DNA of 64,000 bases, taken from CBDFLD01 sp965249005 (GTDB taxonomy: Bacteria > Acidobacteriota > UBA6911). Within the stretch, counting starts at the first letter, position 1; every line of letters starts with the position of its first letter. Positions 43,801 through 52,521 of this stretch are shown piece by piece. The notes beneath the pieces are model-generated. The model was not told the DNA's origin. It searched no databases and saw only the letters and a list, made by a program, of their open reading frames with translations. The stretch covers positions 1 through 64,000 of the forward strand of contig CBDFLD010000004.1 of the NCBI GenBank assembly GCA_965249005.1, written 5' to 3'. The translations under genes and the position numbers were made by a program.

Positions 43801-44042
43801 ACGGCACGATAGTCATTGGCCCCGACGACGATATGAAGTGGGTTTCGGGTGGATACCGCTCCTGAAGGCTCGTTCTGTCGTTGAAGAAAAGGATCCCCGC
43901 CGGGGAAGGAAATCCCGGAGACCATGTTGATGTTGGGACCAGCCACGAGCGGAGTCGTTCCATCCAGCGGACCCCAGGTGACGCCCACCAAGAGCACGGA
44001 GCTAAGCACGGCAAAGAGCGAAACGGATACACCATTCCCCAT
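40866..44042 (-). CDS. Large exported sialidase-like beta-propeller protein with five-residue C-terminal repeats
   Basis: A 1058-residue exported protein. The signal peptide is SLFAVLSSVLLVGVTWG. Asp-box-type motifs of BNR/sialidase propellers recur, for example SRSADCGETWETA, SFDGGKTWQSTL and SQSANGGRSFTVP. An immunoglobulin-like middle region is followed by an unusual array encoded by about 41350-41625. There five-residue units of the A-L-L-N-P / A-F-L-D-P type are repeated about sixteen times. A final beta domain closes the protein. ATG 44042 (MGNGVSVSLFAV) is chosen over the longer frame since it gives a signal peptide and GGGGACG upstream. It is divergent from the PSCyt1 gene. Enzyme activity is not proven; the canonical sialidase Arg triad was not verified. 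Confidence 0.72.
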   Translation of the reverse strand: MGNGVSVSLFAVLSSVLLVGVTWGPLDGTTPLVAGPNINMVSGISFPGGDPFLQRQNEPSGAVSTRNPLHIVVGANDYRAVNLPGTPDDRVNKDSWLGLFKSFDGGKTWQSTLLPGFPRDTSAEGVDSPLLGKQFAADPVVRAGTNGMFYYSGIAANRTNQKHSVVFVARLVDCNNKEGVRFDRSTNPDPIKYIDTRIVASAGGKKFLDKPWLAVDVPRDQAPWGRVVVSEDLSGGPLLTQRLRCGNVYVAYTLFTDATDPEKRSDIYVSRSADCGETWETAQNVSGDDGYGKNGSGQKDYTRAPSIHQGATLAIDPVTGTVHVAWRRFQSAGDKDAILVSQSANGGRSFTVPAIVAEIQDPADRPTLPDSQITDFRAFRTNAFPAMAVDATGRVYIAWSQRTAGPDSDPRIVISNADRDGKWSTPVSVDPGSVGHQITPVLSSAGGTLTLLWYDFRDDVLAPFGPFPVQADAITPESSPRHTVDVRSAQASPGANPIFVTPTRPSTKVSRYLSVIVPSGPADTSVFRQLRFNPPHLPVSAMGTKPLFGDYIDLIPSPVMLATEDGAWAFNTSPELQTVYHAVWTDNRDVVPPTDGDWSNYSPPAASGASRGAWGGEPRSRFLDRAGMRNQNIYTAILSRGLVVGSMGNSRPLRAGLSTLQTFPVFVQNLRPVPVTYRLTLLNQPPGGRASFLQFSHRSDPVWELDVTIPAFSSIARTVSARSTQWNASLRIDVVEIEAGGVKAAIAPEGDGNAGFFRGALRARIVLNPDPSNPPPRGELSLETRAAEVADLDGPSIVRWPSLTDRKDPARLNSAFLDPGFLRPALLNPALLNPAFLHAALLDETILTRALLHDPLSPAALNPVVANPALLNPSSLRDAALNPRLIDPALRHATWTDITWTLKNAGNETSHFGFAALCEGGLPAETLAQLLVYRLYRTPVEVNGRLSEDGVQVEVLANILDPELIDSAFSNAFLDDALSKVTFSVAPADEVRILLRVLEKKGTGTFGTDQVSAVVGIPSAREPAPLITDSSPDRHDRQQEISKRKPLAGRRIALSGKR

Positions 44043-44185
44043 ATAAACGTCCCCGTATACACGAATCCCATCGGGCTTTTTTGGAAGATGATCTCTGAAG
44101 AGGCGTCCATTATAGGGCATTTCAAGCGATCTGTACAGTGTGAAGTGGGTGTATGGTAATCTTATCGGGGAGGAAAAGGCCCTAA

Positions 44186-47100
44186 ATGATGGCTTCACAG
44201 ACAATTTCCCGCGTAATCTGCTTACTATCCGTGCTCTGGGTGGCGCTCGAGGCGAGCGGTGCGGAGAAGATCGATTTCAATTTCGAAATCCGGCCATTGC
44301 TCTCGGACCGATGCCTCCCGTGCCACGGCCCGGACGCAAAGACGCGGATGGCTGACTTGAGACTGGATCTGCCGGGAGCAAAATCCAGGGCGGCCAAGAG
44401 TGGATTGACAGTTATCCAGGCGGGCGCACCGGCTCAGAGCGAGGTAATGCGCCGGCTGACTTCAACGGATGACAACGTCCGGATGCCGCCCTCATGGAGC
44501 AAGTTCAAGATCAACCCCCGGGAGATCGACGTCATTCGACGGTGGATCGAACAGGGAGCGGAATACAAGGAACACTGGGCCTTTGTTCCCGTCGAGAAAC
44601 CGCCGGTGCCGCAAATATCCCCAGCGCTGCACGCAGCGCTGCAGGCATCTAAGGACTGGCCGAAGAACCCGATCGACCGCTTCATCCTGACCCGTCTGGC
44701 GGAGCGGGGACTGCACCCTTCGCCGGAAGCGTCGCGGGAGGCCTTGATCCGTCGAGTCAGTTTCGATCTGGCCGGGCTTCCTCCATCGCCGGAGGATATC
44801 GACGCTTTCGCGTCCGACCCATCGCCGCAGGTCTATGAAGAACTGGTCGATCGCCTGCTCGCTTCACCTCATTACGGCGAGCAAATGGCAAGCTATTGGC
44901 TGGACCTGTCCCGCTATGCCGACACCTATGGTTACCAGGCCGATTTCGACCGCGACGTCTCACCGTGGCGTGACTGGGTCATCGAGGCTTACAATCGAAA
45001 CCTCCCCTTCGACAAATTTGTTCTATATCAGCTGGCCGGTGACCTGTTGCCCGATGCGACCCGAGAGCAGAAGCTCGCAACGGCATTCAACCGCCTGCAC
45101 CGGCAAACGAACGAGGGAGGCAGTATCGATGAGGAATTCCGGGTCGAGTATGTGGCGGACCGGGTCGAGACGCTGGGAACGGCACTTCTGGGCCTCACTC
45201 TCAAGTGCGCACGCTGCCACGATCACAAGTACGATCCCATAGCACAGCGCGAATTCTACAGCCTCTTTGCTTTCTTCAACAATATCGATGAGTCGGGCGT
45301 CTATTCCAACTACACCATGGCCACACCCTCGCCTGCACTCCTCCTCTGGGAGGGAAACGAGGAATCTGAGCACAGGCGCCTCAAACAAGCAATCGCGACA
45401 AAGGAGTCCGATGTTGCAGACATCGCGGCCTTCGGTTACGAAAGGATGCTCCAGTGGCTGCATGCCGGCACTGCCGAGCTCTTTGTGTCGAGTCCGATCG
45501 CCAGCTTTGCCTTCGAGGAGGTCGCCGGGGATCGGGCCCCGAATTCAATCGCCCCCGATTCCCCCGGTGAGCTCGTCGATGGTCCCGAGCTTGTGGAAGG
45601 ACACAGTGGAAAGGCGATCCGGTTCAGTGGCGACAACTCTGTGCTCTTTCGGGGTACGGGGGTCTTTGGTCGCACCGATCCGTTCAGTTTCAGTTTCTGG
45701 ATCATGCCCACAGTGCAGCAGGACCGTGCCGTCGTTTTACACCGTTCGCGGGCGTGGACCGATTCCGCCAGTCGTGGGTACGAGCTTGTCCTGGAGAAAA
45801 GCCGGGCGACGTTTTCCTTGATACACTTCTGGCCCGGCAACGCCGCGTCGGTGAAATCCCGGGAGCCGCTTCCGTTGAACGAATGGTCTCATCTCACCTT
45901 GACCTACGACGGCTCGAGCCGCGCCGCCGGCCTGATGATATACAGAAACGGCGAGCGCATGAGATCAGACGTTGTGCGTGACAACCTGTTCAAGGATATT
46001 CTGCATCGCAAGGAGTGGGGCGACGATCTCAAGAAAGTTCACCTCGCGCTGGGCGCACGTTTTCGGGACTCCGGATTCAAGAACGGCCGGATCGACGATT
46101 TTCAAGTCTTTGCGCGTTGTCTCACGAGTATCGAGGCACAGGCCCTGGCCTCGCACGCGGCAGCCATTCCGATTCCAGCCGTGCCGGGTGAAAACCGGCC
46201 TGACGAGGCCGCACACGAAGCCGCAATGGATGAGCTCGGGCAGTACTATCTCGAGCATCACGATCTCGAATACCGCGGCGGCAAGGCAGAGCTTCAAAGG
46301 CTCCGAGAAAAGGAAAACGATCTCATCAACGGCGTCCGTGAAATCATGGTGATGGAAGAAATGCCCCACCGCCGGCCGACCCATGTCTTGAAGCGAGGCC
46401 TCTACAATCTACCTGGCGATGTGGTGGAGCCGGCGGTCCCCGAGCGTATTCTGCCCTTTTCCGCTTCTCTGCCGCGCAACCGTCTGGGATTGGCCCAGTG
46501 GCTGCTTGACCCGCGCAACCCGCTCACGGCGCGCGTTGCAGTGAATCGAATCTGGAAGATGCATTTTGGCCGCGGGATCGTCACGACGCTGGAGAATCTC
46601 GGCAGTCAGGGGGAGCTCCCCACCCATCCTTACTTGCTCGACTGGCTGGCAAACTGGTTTGTCGAGAGCGGCTGGGATCGGAAGGCTCTTCAGAAGCTGA
46701 TTTTGATGTCGGCGGCATACCGACAGTCGTCTCAGGCTGCTCCGGAGCGGTCGGAGCGCGACCCGGAGAATCGCTGGCTGTCACGCGGCCCGAGGCACCG
46801 GCTGCATGCGGAGCAGATTCGGGACGGAGCCTTGAGGGCCTCGGGTTTGCTCTCACCCAAGATCGGTGGCCCCAGCGTGAAGCCGTACCAGCCTGCCGGA
46901 CTCTGGGAAGAGTCAGGGACGAAGAAGACTTACGAACAAGACGAGGGAGAAGCTCTGTACCGGCGTAGCCTCTATACTTTCTGGCGCAGGACTTCACCGC
47001 CACCGTCGATGATCACCTTCGACGCTCCGTCGCGTGAGTTTTGCCTGGCGCGGCGGGAGGTGACCTCTACGCCGTTGCAATCGCTGGTGCTGTTGAACGA

Positions 47101-47416
47101 CCCTCAGTTCGTCGAGGCTGCCCGCGTGCTGGGGGAACGTCTGGTCACCGACCATGGTCCGGACTTGAACGAACGGATCACATATGCTTTTCTCCGTTTG
47201 CTGGGCCGCAGGCCGAGCGCCCGCGAGTCGGAAGTGATGCACGACCTCTATCGGGAGCAGCTGGCATACTTCCGGCGGAGCCCCGGCTCGGCTGAGAAAT
47301 TTCTTGCCACGGGCGAGTATCCCTCCGACCCGTCGCTGCCGAACGATGAGGTGGCCGCGACTTCGCTGATCGCCAGCGCGCTGATGAACCATTACGAATT
47401 CGTCATGAAACAGTAA
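44186..47416 (+). CDS. PSCyt1/DUF1549-LamG-DUF1553 protein
   Basis: A 1076-residue exported protein of the planctomycete-type family. Signal peptide (ICLLSVLWVALEASGA) is followed by a PSCyt1 region with one CxxCH heme site (RCLPCHGPD near residue 48). DUF1549 spans about 145-360 (PIDRFILTRLAERGLHPSPE, YWLDLSRYADTYGYQ, KCARCHDHKYDPI). A LamG/concanavalin-like insert of about 190 residues lies in the middle (PFSFSFWIMPT, LTYDGSSRAAGLMIYRNGE). DUF1553 closes it (NRIWKMHFGRGIV, LQSLVLLNDPQFVEAARVLGER). Such proteins pair with DUF1501 proteins; the exact chemistry is unknown but polysaccharide or sulfated-sugar use is often suggested. The DUF1501 gene follows 47 bp on, so an operon is likely. Confidence 0.92.
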   Translation: MMASQTISRVICLLSVLWVALEASGAEKIDFNFEIRPLLSDRCLPCHGPDAKTRMADLRLDLPGAKSRAAKSGLTVIQAGAPAQSEVMRRLTSTDDNVRMPPSWSKFKINPREIDVIRRWIEQGAEYKEHWAFVPVEKPPVPQISPALHAALQASKDWPKNPIDRFILTRLAERGLHPSPEASREALIRRVSFDLAGLPPSPEDIDAFASDPSPQVYEELVDRLLASPHYGEQMASYWLDLSRYADTYGYQADFDRDVSPWRDWVIEAYNRNLPFDKFVLYQLAGDLLPDATREQKLATAFNRLHRQTNEGGSIDEEFRVEYVADRVETLGTALLGLTLKCARCHDHKYDPIAQREFYSLFAFFNNIDESGVYSNYTMATPSPALLLWEGNEESEHRRLKQAIATKESDVADIAAFGYERMLQWLHAGTAELFVSSPIASFAFEEVAGDRAPNSIAPDSPGELVDGPELVEGHSGKAIRFSGDNSVLFRGTGVFGRTDPFSFSFWIMPTVQQDRAVVLHRSRAWTDSASRGYELVLEKSRATFSLIHFWPGNAASVKSREPLPLNEWSHLTLTYDGSSRAAGLMIYRNGERMRSDVVRDNLFKDILHRKEWGDDLKKVHLALGARFRDSGFKNGRIDDFQVFARCLTSIEAQALASHAAAIPIPAVPGENRPDEAAHEAAMDELGQYYLEHHDLEYRGGKAELQRLREKENDLINGVREIMVMEEMPHRRPTHVLKRGLYNLPGDVVEPAVPERILPFSASLPRNRLGLAQWLLDPRNPLTARVAVNRIWKMHFGRGIVTTLENLGSQGELPTHPYLLDWLANWFVESGWDRKALQKLILMSAAYRQSSQAAPERSERDPENRWLSRGPRHRLHAEQIRDGALRASGLLSPKIGGPSVKPYQPAGLWEESGTKKTYEQDEGEALYRRSLYTFWRRTSPPPSMITFDAPSREFCLARREVTSTPLQSLVLLNDPQFVEAARVLGERLVTDHGPDLNERITYAFLRLLGRRPSARESEVMHDLYREQLAYFRRSPGSAEKFLATGEYPSDPSLPNDEVAATSLIASALMNHYEFVMKQ

Positions 47417-47463
47417 CGCGGGCCGGCGCGTTCTGGCCGAAAGGGAATGAACAAGAGGCCAAG

Positions 47464-48921
47464 ATGAACAATAGTGTTTGTACCGGGTGCCTCCCCGGTT
47501 TGGGTCTGAGTCGCCGCGAGCTTCTGAATCGGTTCGGGATGGGCCTGGGTGGATTCGCTCTTGCCCAACTCCTGCATCCGGTGAGTGGCTTTGGCGGGCC
47601 GATCCTCGGAACCGGTGGCGTTCTGGGGCAACCGCATTTTCCCCCGAAGGCCAAGCGCGTCATATTTCTCTTTATGAGTGGCGGTCCCTCCCAGCTGGAG
47701 ACCTTCGACTACAAACCAATGCTCAACGACCGCAACGGGGAGGAGCTCCCGGCATCTGTGCGCATGGGCCAGCGGCTGACCGGGATGTCGGGGAACCAGG
47801 CAACCCTACCGATGGCAGGGTCGATTTTCAAGTTTCAGCAACACGGCGAAAGTGGCGCGTGGGTGAGCGAGCTGCTGCCTCATACGGCGAAAGTTGTCGA
47901 CAAGCTCTGCTTCGTTCGTTCCATGTACACGGAGGCCATCAACCACGATCCTGCAATCACCTTCTTTCAGACCGGATCGGAGCGCTCCGGCCGGCCGAGC
48001 ATCGGTGCCTGGATTCATTACGGACTCGGGAGTGATACGGAGAATCTCCCTGCCTTCGTCGTGCTCATCACCAAGGGGAAAAAGGGACAGCCGCTGTATT
48101 CTCGCCTTTGGGGCAGCGGCTTCATTCCCTCCCGGCATCAAGGAGTGCAGTTTCGCTCGGGACGGGATCCGGTGTTGTATCTCAACAATCCGGCCGGAAT
48201 CGAAGACGAGAGCCGCCGTTCGATGCTGGACCAACTTCGCGTCCTGCACGAGCTGAAGCGAGGCGAGGCACCGGGCGAGATTGACACGCGGATCGCCCAG
48301 TACGAAATGGCCTATCGAATGCAGACATCCGTTCCGGAGGTCATGGATGTTTCCGGAGAGCCGGAGTCGATCTTCGAGCTCTACGGCCCGGATTCGAAAA
48401 CGCCCGGTACGTATGCCGCCAACTGTCTTTTGGCGCGACGGCTGGCGGAACGCGGGGTCAAGTTCATTCAGCTCTACCACCAGGGGTGGGACCAGCACAA
48501 CACTCTGCCGAAAGATATTCAGACGCAGTGCCGGGAAACAGACCAGCCCTCGGCGGCACTCATTGCAGACCTCGAGGCGCGCGGTTTGCTCGACGACACG
48601 CTGGTCGTCTGGGGAGGGGAATTCGGCCGGACGAACTACTCGCAGGGCAAGCTGACATCAAACGACTACGGCCGGGACCATCACCCGCGCTGTTTTACCA
48701 TGTGGATGGCCGGCGGCGGGACGAAACCGGGAACGCTCTACGGCGAGACCGATGAGTTCGGATACAACATCGTCAAGAACAAGGTTCACGTTCACGACTT
48801 CCAGGCGACCCTTCTGCACCTGCTTGGCATCGACCATCGACTCTTGACCTACTTCTACCAGGGCCGTCACTTTCGCCTGACCGACGTCCACGGAAGATTG
48901 GTCAAGGGCATTCTGGCTTGA
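47464..48921 (+). CDS. DUF1501 protein with Tat-like signal
   Basis: A 485-residue sulfatase-like fold protein, partner of the DUF1549/DUF1553 protein. The N-terminus SRRELLNRFGMGLGGFAL resembles a twin-arginine signal (S-R-R-x-L-L). The DUF1501 core includes KRVIFLFMSGGPSQLETFDYKP, GAWVSELLPHTAKVVDKLCF, and FGRTNYSQG with the terminal D-H-H-P-R and LLHLLGIDH blocks. Known DUF1501 proteins resemble alkaline phosphatase/sulfatase family members; activity is unassigned. It starts 47 bp after the PSCyt1 gene. A REP-like element follows 70 bp downstream. Confidence 0.9.
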   Translation: MNNSVCTGCLPGLGLSRRELLNRFGMGLGGFALAQLLHPVSGFGGPILGTGGVLGQPHFPPKAKRVIFLFMSGGPSQLETFDYKPMLNDRNGEELPASVRMGQRLTGMSGNQATLPMAGSIFKFQQHGESGAWVSELLPHTAKVVDKLCFVRSMYTEAINHDPAITFFQTGSERSGRPSIGAWIHYGLGSDTENLPAFVVLITKGKKGQPLYSRLWGSGFIPSRHQGVQFRSGRDPVLYLNNPAGIEDESRRSMLDQLRVLHELKRGEAPGEIDTRIAQYEMAYRMQTSVPEVMDVSGEPESIFELYGPDSKTPGTYAANCLLARRLAERGVKFIQLYHQGWDQHNTLPKDIQTQCRETDQPSAALIADLEARGLLDDTLVVWGGEFGRTNYSQGKLTSNDYGRDHHPRCFTMWMAGGGTKPGTLYGETDEFGYNIVKNKVHVHDFQATLLHLLGIDHRLLTYFYQGRHFRLTDVHGRLVKGILA

Positions 48922-48993
48922 GCGCATTCATTCTGTTTCCTTCCCGAACTTCTGGATGAAGAAATCCGAAATGGAATCGTATCGGGCGAAAGG

Positions 48994-49075
48994 GGGGTCA
49001 CAGCTTGAATATTGAATTTCGGTTCCTGACGGTGCATCAGATCAGATCAAAACTCAATATTCAAGCTGTGACCCC
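48994..49075. repeat. REP-like inverted-repeat element, copy 2
   Basis: The 22-bp arms GGGGTCACAGCTTGAATATTGA to about 49015, and the matching arm ending GTGACCCC at 49054-49075, are perfect reverse complements around 38 bp. The outer 15 bp are identical to copy 1 at 6623-6710. The element forms the 5' part of the CocE-type gene, including all its candidate start codons. Confidence 0.85.
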
Positions 49076-51344
49076 TGTCGTTTTTCTCTGTCTGGGATTG
49101 GTGGTCCCGACGGCCGTTGCCGAAACCTTTATCTACGATTTCTACGAGCATGGCATTCGGAACGCGGAGATTGCCGTCGATTTTGACGAGAATTCCGTCA
49201 CGATTCGAAAGAAGAACAGCAAGACCAATCAATGGCAAGCGGAAGCAAGCGCTTCCCTGGACCGAATCGATGAGTTGCCAGAGTTCCAATTGAAGGGAGC
49301 GCTGGGGTCGTTTCCGTCCCGGATTGATGAAGTAAGGCGGATCGGCTGGTCGTCGGTGAGGGCAGTTGGATGGCCCGATGAAGAAAGTATCTACGTGAGA
49401 CATCGCGAGCTCACCGAACAGGTCGACACACGGCAAATAACCGCCGCCTATTGGGCGTTGCGCGATGCCACGCTACCCCTCGACCTGGTTATTGCCGCGG
49501 ACAATGAGTTGATCGCCGCGGTGGATCCCACCAACGACATCTGTTTGGTGCGGCGTGGCTATGAAGATTTTACGACCTTGAAACGTTGGTCAGGCGAGCA
49601 CGTCTCACGGGCGACCCATGGATATCGAGAGCTGGCCAAGTCGATGGTCGAGATGCCCGACGGCGTGAAGTTGACAACCCTCGTTTACCTCCCAGACGAC
49701 GGGACTGACGGTCCCTATCCGGTCGTCTTCATCCGCACCCCGTACGGGATTGGTGATCTGGTCGAACGGTACTGGCATTACTGCGCCAGGGGGTACGCAT
49801 TGGTCCTTCAGGCCTGCCGCGCAACCTGCTACTGGGATCCTGCGAACAAGTCCGAGGGCCGCTACGAGCTTTGTATCAACGAAGTCGAAGACGGTGCGGC
49901 GGCTCTGGAGTGGATCACGCAGCAACCGTGGTGCGACGGAAACATCGGAATGCAGGGGGGGTCGTACGTTGCCTATACGCAATGGACCGCTGCCATGTCC
50001 CGAAACCCGGCGCTGAAATGCATCATTCCGGAAGTATCGATGGGAACGGTGTTCAGCGACCAACCGTACATGGGGGGTGGATTCGTCCAGGGCATTGCCT
50101 ACTACGCGCTCTTCATGATGGATCAGAAGCTCTCCGAAGGGCGCAGCTGGTCCGAAGTGCTGGCTCACCGTCCCCTGATCGAGCTCGATAGCTTTGCCAC
50201 CGGCAAGGACCTGCCGCCTTGGAATACGCTGCTCGAACATTGGAGCAATGACGATTACTGGAAGAAACAAGATTGGTACCGGGCGGATCACGCGCGCGAC
50301 TTTGCCTCTTTTCAAATCACGGGATGGTTCGACGACGATTTTCTGGGCACGCGGCGCAACTGGGAGCTGATGCAACGAAAGGGGAGCCAGCCGCAACGAC
50401 TCATCATCGGCCCGTGGAAGCACGGCTACAATCGGGATCGAAAACTCAACGGTTTCAGTTTTGGCAGCGATGCCCTGAGAAACGACATTTGGCTTCTGAA
50501 GCAAAAATGGTTCGACCGATTCCTCAAGGGGATCGAAAACGGAGTGGAGCAAACGACGGTCGAGTACTTTGTGGTCGGCTCCAATGAATGGCGAACTTCC
50601 ACAAGGTGGCCGCCGGAGGAAGCGAAATCCGAGAAGTGGTACCTGCACAGTGGTGGCCGGGCGCACAGTCTTGTCACGGATGGCAGACTGAAACGGTTCG
50701 AGTCCCGAGGCAGGGCATCGGTCCAGGAAGCGGCATCGGCCGACCGCTATCGCTACGATCCCTCGGATCCACCGCCGAACTGGATGAGCTTCGAGCAGAT
50801 GACACGATGGGAGGATGTGCAGACGTTTCCCTACGACTTTCGGGACATCGAGGCACGCCACGATGTCGTCACGTATACTTCGGAGCCGTTGATCGAGGAA
50901 ATGACGGTAGCGGGCGATATCACCGCCGTTGTGTATGCCTCAACCGATGTACGGGACACCGACTGGTGGGTGCATGTTTCCGATGTCCATCCGGACGGCT
51001 CTTCTGTTCGGTGGACCGTAGGACTGCTGCGGGCACGGTTTCGTAATCTGGACGACAAGCAGTTTCAGGTCTTCGGCTCCAACTTCCAGAAGGAAAATCT
51101 GCTGTCGGGGGACATGGCAGACGTGGTGCGCTACGAGATCGCCGTTCCCGCCATGGCGGTCACCTTCAAGAAGGGTCATCGTATAAGAGTCGCCGTGGCG
51201 AACGCCTGCGACAATTACTCCTTTCCCAACTCCAACACCGGCGAAAACGAGGCTACCGTCACCCGGACGGTAGTGGGGAAGATGGCTATCCACCATACGG
51301 AGCGTTATCCCAGCCACGTGGTCCTTCCGGTACTGCCGAATTAG
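49005..51344 (+). CDS. CocE/NonD-family (X-Pro dipeptidyl-peptidase-like) hydrolase
   Basis: Up to 779 residues, exported, alpha/beta hydrolase of the S15 type. Catalytic Ser lies in M-Q-G-G-S-Y-V-A-Y, Asp in ITGWFDDDFLGTR and His in GPWKHGYNR. The C-terminal beta-sandwich typical of CocE/X-Pro enzymes follows (TVAGDITAVVYASTDVRDTD, WWVHVSDVHPDG). A signal core VVFLCLGLVVPTAVA is clear. All candidate starts (TTG 49005, GTG 49032, GTG 49068) fall in REP-like copy 2 and none has a ribosome site, so the 5' end has probably been rebuilt by repeat insertion. The N-terminal 170 residues before the hydrolase domain are unrecognised. Substrate is unknown; acyl or peptide esters are typical. Confidence 0.82.
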   Translation: MNIEFRFLTVHQIRSKLNIQAVTPVVFLCLGLVVPTAVAETFIYDFYEHGIRNAEIAVDFDENSVTIRKKNSKTNQWQAEASASLDRIDELPEFQLKGALGSFPSRIDEVRRIGWSSVRAVGWPDEESIYVRHRELTEQVDTRQITAAYWALRDATLPLDLVIAADNELIAAVDPTNDICLVRRGYEDFTTLKRWSGEHVSRATHGYRELAKSMVEMPDGVKLTTLVYLPDDGTDGPYPVVFIRTPYGIGDLVERYWHYCARGYALVLQACRATCYWDPANKSEGRYELCINEVEDGAAALEWITQQPWCDGNIGMQGGSYVAYTQWTAAMSRNPALKCIIPEVSMGTVFSDQPYMGGGFVQGIAYYALFMMDQKLSEGRSWSEVLAHRPLIELDSFATGKDLPPWNTLLEHWSNDDYWKKQDWYRADHARDFASFQITGWFDDDFLGTRRNWELMQRKGSQPQRLIIGPWKHGYNRDRKLNGFSFGSDALRNDIWLLKQKWFDRFLKGIENGVEQTTVEYFVVGSNEWRTSTRWPPEEAKSEKWYLHSGGRAHSLVTDGRLKRFESRGRASVQEAASADRYRYDPSDPPPNWMSFEQMTRWEDVQTFPYDFRDIEARHDVVTYTSEPLIEEMTVAGDITAVVYASTDVRDTDWWVHVSDVHPDGSSVRWTVGLLRARFRNLDDKQFQVFGSNFQKENLLSGDMADVVRYEIAVPAMAVTFKKGHRIRVAVANACDNYSFPNSNTGENEATVTRTVVGKMAIHHTERYPSHVVLPVLPN

Positions 51345-51423
51345 CCAACGCAGAAGGGCATGCCGGTGGCCTTTGCCACTTTTCTTCGCTAAACTGATTG
51401 GGTCCAATCCAAAAGGATCCGCC

Positions 51424-52512
51424 ATGTCGGGCAACAGCTTCGGAACTCTGTTTCGTATTACCACGGCCGGGGAAAGCCATGGGCCGGGGTATGTGGTCAT
51501 CATCGATGGAGTCCCTCCGGGGATGGAGCTCAGCGAAGAGGATCTGCAGCCGGATCTGGATCGGCGCCGGCCGGGGCAGTCCAAGATTGTGACCCAGCGC
51601 CATGAATCCGATACGGCCGAGATACTGTCCGGCGTGTTCGAGGGCCGGACGACCGGTACGCCCATCGCCATCTCCATTCGCAACCGCGATCAAAGATCCA
51701 AGGACTACTCGAACATCAAGGACAAGTACCGGCCGGGTCATGCGGACTTTACCTATGACGCCAAGTTTGGGTTTCGCGATTACCGCGGAGGCGGGCGCTC
51801 CAGTGCGCGGGAGACCTCGGTCCGGGTTGCCGCAGGAGCCGTGGCCAAGAAGATCTTGCATGAAGGATTCGGCGTTCACATTCTTGGGTACGTGATTCAG
51901 GTCGGGGAGCTGAAGGCTGATATCGCGGACCCGACGGCACCGACACTGGAACAAGTCGAGGCCACCCCGGTGCGCTGTCCCGATCTAAAAATGGCGGACC
52001 AGATGATCGAGCTGATCGAGCGTCTGCGTCAGGACCAGGACTCCATCGGTGGTATCGCCCAGATCGTGGCGACCAATGTGCCCCCCGGGTGGGGCGAGCC
52101 GGTCTTTGACAAGCTCAAAGCCGATCTGGCCAAGGCGATGTTCAGCCTTCCCGCGGTTCTCGGGGTGGAGTACGGTTCGGGATTCGCTGCCGCGCTGCTG
52201 CGCGGAAGTGAGAACAACGACTACTTCGCCAACCAGGAGGGAAAGGTGGTTACGGAATCGAACCGGCATGGCGGTATGTTAGGTGGGATCTCGAGCGGCA
52301 TGCCGATTGTCCTGCGTTGTGCGGTCAAACCCACCAGCTCGCTCCCGCGAGAGCAGCCGACCGTGACTCGGAGTGGAAAGTCTACAACCATCGCAACCAA
52401 GGGGCGACACGATCCCTGTCTGCTCCCGCGGTTCGTTCCCATGGCGGAAGCAATGATGGCCATCACGCTGGCCGATCACTGCCTGCGGCAGCGCGCCCGG
52501 TCCGCGGGATAG
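51424..52512 (+). CDS. aroC: Chorismate synthase
   Basis: A 362-residue enzyme of the shikimate pathway, converting EPSP to chorismate using reduced FMN. Hallmarks include TAGESHG near the N-terminus, RPGQSK and RPGHADFTY, G-G-G-R-S-S-A-R-E-T-S-V-R and the C-terminal K-G-R-H-D-P-C motif with MAEAMMAITLADH. Length is normal for the family. ATG 51424 has AAAAGGATC upstream and the first residues MSGNSFGTLFRITT match the family start. It stands alone with no shikimate neighbours and follows the hydrolase gene by 79 bp. Confidence 0.97.
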   Translation: MSGNSFGTLFRITTAGESHGPGYVVIIDGVPPGMELSEEDLQPDLDRRRPGQSKIVTQRHESDTAEILSGVFEGRTTGTPIAISIRNRDQRSKDYSNIKDKYRPGHADFTYDAKFGFRDYRGGGRSSARETSVRVAAGAVAKKILHEGFGVHILGYVIQVGELKADIADPTAPTLEQVEATPVRCPDLKMADQMIELIERLRQDQDSIGGIAQIVATNVPPGWGEPVFDKLKADLAKAMFSLPAVLGVEYGSGFAAALLRGSENNDYFANQEGKVVTESNRHGGMLGGISSGMPIVLRCAVKPTSSLPREQPTVTRSGKSTTIATKGRHDPCLLPRFVPMAEAMMAITLADHCLRQRARSAG

Positions 52513-52521
52513 TCATGGCGC

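Noticed and set aside
49605..50861. Minus-strand frame of 418 codons
   Set aside because: It is antisense to the CocE-type hydrolase catalytic domain.
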